DNA of 64,000 nucleotides, taken from contig NZ_JAIWJF010000003.1 in the NCBI RefSeq assembly GCF_021654115.1, positions 124,001 to 188,000 of the forward strand. The letters are read 5' to 3'. The stretch is from Furfurilactobacillus milii (GTDB lineage: Bacteria > Bacillota > Bacilli > Lactobacillales > Lactobacillaceae). A program made the position numbers and the translations under genes. Below, piece after piece: positions 62,653-64,000 of this stretch (positions are counted from its first letter, which is position 1; every line of letters begins with the position of its first letter). A model generated the notes under the pieces. That model saw nothing but the letters and a program-made list of their open reading frames with translations, made no database searches and was not told the origin of the DNA.

Positions 62653-62745
62653 AAGATCATTGTTCACATTTTTGACAACAAACATCGAATTAATAAAGAC
62701 TTGAACAGATATAAAGTTCCATTTGTGAACATAATCGAATTTTAA

Positions 62746-62775
62746 TTGTATGATTGTTCATTTTTGCCGTATAAT
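62746..62775 (+). promoter_or_regulatory. Promoter of the deoxyribosyltransferase gene
   Basis: TTGTAT (62746-62751) and TATAAT (62770-62775) are 18 bp apart, 30 nt before the GTG start. A GTTC...GAAC inverted repeat (62716-62730) lies upstream. Confidence 0.65.
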
Positions 62776-62805
62776 TAGTGCATCAATTCGAGGAGGAATC
62801 ATCCT

Positions 62806-63246
62806 GTGAAATCTATTTATTTAGCCAGCCCTTTTTTTGACAATGACCAAATTGATCGTGTCAAACGTGTCGAACAGGCTCTAGCGGATAATAAAACCGT
62901 TGGCGATGTGTTTAGCCCACGAAAGTCTCAATTCCCTGAATTAACTTTTGGCAGTCCAGAATGGCAGTCGACAGCATATAAGCACGATTTGGATCATTTA
63001 AACGATGCTGATATTGTTGTCGCTGTTAGTGACTTTACAGAAGATTCCGTTGATAGCGGGACAGCCTTTGAAATTGGTTATGCCGTGGCCAAAGGTAAGA
63101 CGGTAGTACTAGTTCATGAAAAAACGGGCCTAGTTAATTTGATGTTGGCTCAAGGCGCAAAAACATATGTTGAGCATGCTGAAGAATTGGCAGCACTTAA
63201 CTTTGATCAATTGCCAGAGCAACGTTACGTTGGTGAAGTTCAGTAG
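62806..63246 (+). CDS. ntd: Nucleoside 2-deoxyribosyltransferase
   Basis: This 146-residue enzyme exchanges the base of 2'-deoxynucleosides, a salvage route characteristic of lactobacilli. The catalytic Glu is at 89 in SGTAFEIGYA and the Asp at 83, six residues before it as in the studied Lactobacillus enzymes. YLASPFFD at the N-terminus binds the sugar-nucleotide site. The start is GTG with GAGGAGG 9 nt upstream. It is monocistronic. Purine-type versus broad specificity is not decided here. Confidence 0.9.
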   Translation: MKSIYLASPFFDNDQIDRVKRVEQALADNKTVGDVFSPRKSQFPELTFGSPEWQSTAYKHDLDHLNDADIVVAVSDFTEDSVDSGTAFEIGYAVAKGKTVVLVHEKTGLVNLMLAQGAKTYVEHAEELAALNFDQLPEQRYVGEVQ

Positions 63247-63410
63247 AAGTTTCTGCCTAGGAAGCACTTGCTGTGGTAATGGCGATTATTTTTATTAAGG
63301 TACAGCAAACAGTGAAAATAAGCCGACTTGTACAGATTTAGCCAGCAAACAAATTGTTGCTTGTCATGTGCGATGAGAGGCGGCCTATGTAAGAGGTCAG
63401 ACAAAAAAAC

Positions 63411-63451
63411 TGAGGTTTAACCACTCATTTGTGGTTAAACCTCATTTTTTT
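63411..63451. terminator. Bidirectional terminator between ntd and lexA
   Basis: A perfect 14-bp stem TGAGGTTTAACCAC (63411-63424) / GTGGTTAAACCTCA (63431-63444), with T7 after it and A7 before it, serves both convergent genes. Confidence 0.95.
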
Positions 63452-63468
63452 CTGCCGTAATTTTGACA

Positions 63469-64000
63469 TTAATAAACTGAATCACGATAGAGACCAACAA
63501 CTTTACCTAAAATTGTGACATTGTTCAAAATAATAGGGGCCATGTTATCGTTCTCAGGTTGGAGCCGATAGTGATCAGACTCTTTAAAGAAACGTTTGCA
63601 GGTGGCTTCATTTTCATCGGTCATTGCAATAACAATATCCCCATTGTCGGCGTTTTGTTGACGTCGAACAATGACACGATCACCGGTGAGAATTCCCATA
63701 TTAATCATACTGTCTCCACGAATGGTAAGCATAAAGAGGTCGCCATCATATTCGGTTAGCTCTGGTGGAACCGGGAAATAGTCGGTAGCATCTTGGACTG
63801 CTAAGATTGGTTCGCCAGCAGCAACGACACCTAAGACTGGAATTTCGTTTGGTGTCGTTGACACGCCAAGCGTTTGCAAACCAGCGTCCGTTAGTTCAAT
63901 GGCGCGTGGTTTAGTAGGATCCTTAACCAGCAATCCTTTTTTTTGTAAACGATCAATATGTCCATGAACTGTAGAAGTAGAGGATAAATCAACTGCTTCA
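63469..64000 (-). CDS. lexA: LexA SOS repressor, 5' end beyond the window
   Basis: About 176 C-terminal residues of LexA are present; the frame runs open through the window edge. The visible part starts in the winged helix ([22 protein letters not shown]). The autocleavage site Ala-Gly is in GVVAAGEP. The catalytic Ser is in [10 protein letters not shown], and the catalytic Lys in ATCKRFF. The protein represses DNA-damage genes until RecA filaments trigger self-cleavage. The LexA-type box in the uvrC promoter at 48065 is a candidate target. Confidence 0.96.
   Translation of the reverse strand, partial: EAVDLSSTSTVHGHIDRLQKKGLLVKDPTKPRAIELTDAGLQTLGVSTTPNEIPVLGVVAAGEPILAVQDATDYFPVPPELTEYDGDLFMLTIRGDSMINMGILTGDRVIVRRQQNADNGDIVIAMTDENEATCKRFFKESDHYRLQPENDNMAPIILNNVTILGKVVGLYRDSVY

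Overview
The window looks like an ordinary chromosomal segment of a low-to-moderate GC member of the Lactobacillaceae. Evidence for this is the housekeeping gene order (pdhABCD, typA, ftsW, rsmD-coaD, comEA-comEB-comEC, holA, rpsT/rpsO, rnjB, tuf, tig, clpX, engB, uvrC, obg, rnz, recJ, apt, lexA). Paired RNases J1 and J2, an RNA polymerase epsilon subunit, citrate-lyase accessory genes, a mevalonate-pathway HMG-CoA synthase and strong AGGAGG-type ribosome binding sites also fit. I see no prophage, transposase, CRISPR array or plasmid genes, and I do not assign a species.

Layout: 1-8,900 is the most accessory part. It holds an OsmC protein, malic enzyme, an isolated citX-citG pair, a DUF3021/LytTR membrane-regulator pair, a short-chain alcohol dehydrogenase and a secreted LysM-NlpC/P60 hydrolase behind a long non-coding leader. 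8,900-15,200 runs mostly on the minus strand: ADP-ribosylglycohydrolase, lipid kinase, rnjA-rpoY, MarR regulator, def. 15,690-20,630 is the pyruvate dehydrogenase operon with a candidate catabolite-repression site. 20,880-24,880 holds a lactate-dehydrogenase-like pseudoenzyme, a UPF0223 protein, an inositol-phosphatase-family protein and typA. 25,190-34,440 is the ftsW / ylbG-like / rsmD / coaD / ylbL / comE / holA block. 34,580-43,960 is translation, RNA decay and proteostasis: rpsT, rpsO, rnjB, a TPR protein, tuf, tig, clpX, engB and a MazG-like protein. 44,010-47,830 has a small protein, an amino-acid ABC importer with a fused binding protein and permease, and an M20 peptidase. 48,120-59,340 is uvrC, obg, an OatA-like acyltransferase, rnz, an SDR, a LapA-like protein, recJ and apt. 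59,480-64,000 has a zinc-free L32 gene with a tiny downstream partner, tRNA-Ser, mvaS, an anchored protein, nucleoside deoxyribosyltransferase and the 3' part of lexA.

The most interesting signals are regulatory or are small genes. (1) A near-consensus Zur box covers the promoter of a cysteine-free rpmF (L32) translationally abutted to a 35-residue basic peptide gene, which suggests a zinc-starvation ribosome-remodelling unit. (2) A LexA-type box lies in the uvrC promoter, and lexA is in the same window. (3) A lactate-dehydrogenase homologue has lost several key catalytic and substrate residues. (4) A YlbG (DUF2129) domain carries about 200 residues of basic, low-hydrophobicity N-terminal extension. 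(5) Two large intergenic hairpins, at 3901-3976 and 47887-47996, are present. (6) There are structured leaders before rpsO, rnjB and the NlpC/P60 gene.

Start codons were moved from the longest open frame wherever a Shine-Dalgarno sequence decided the matter. All functional names rest on motif recognition by eye; no database search was possible.
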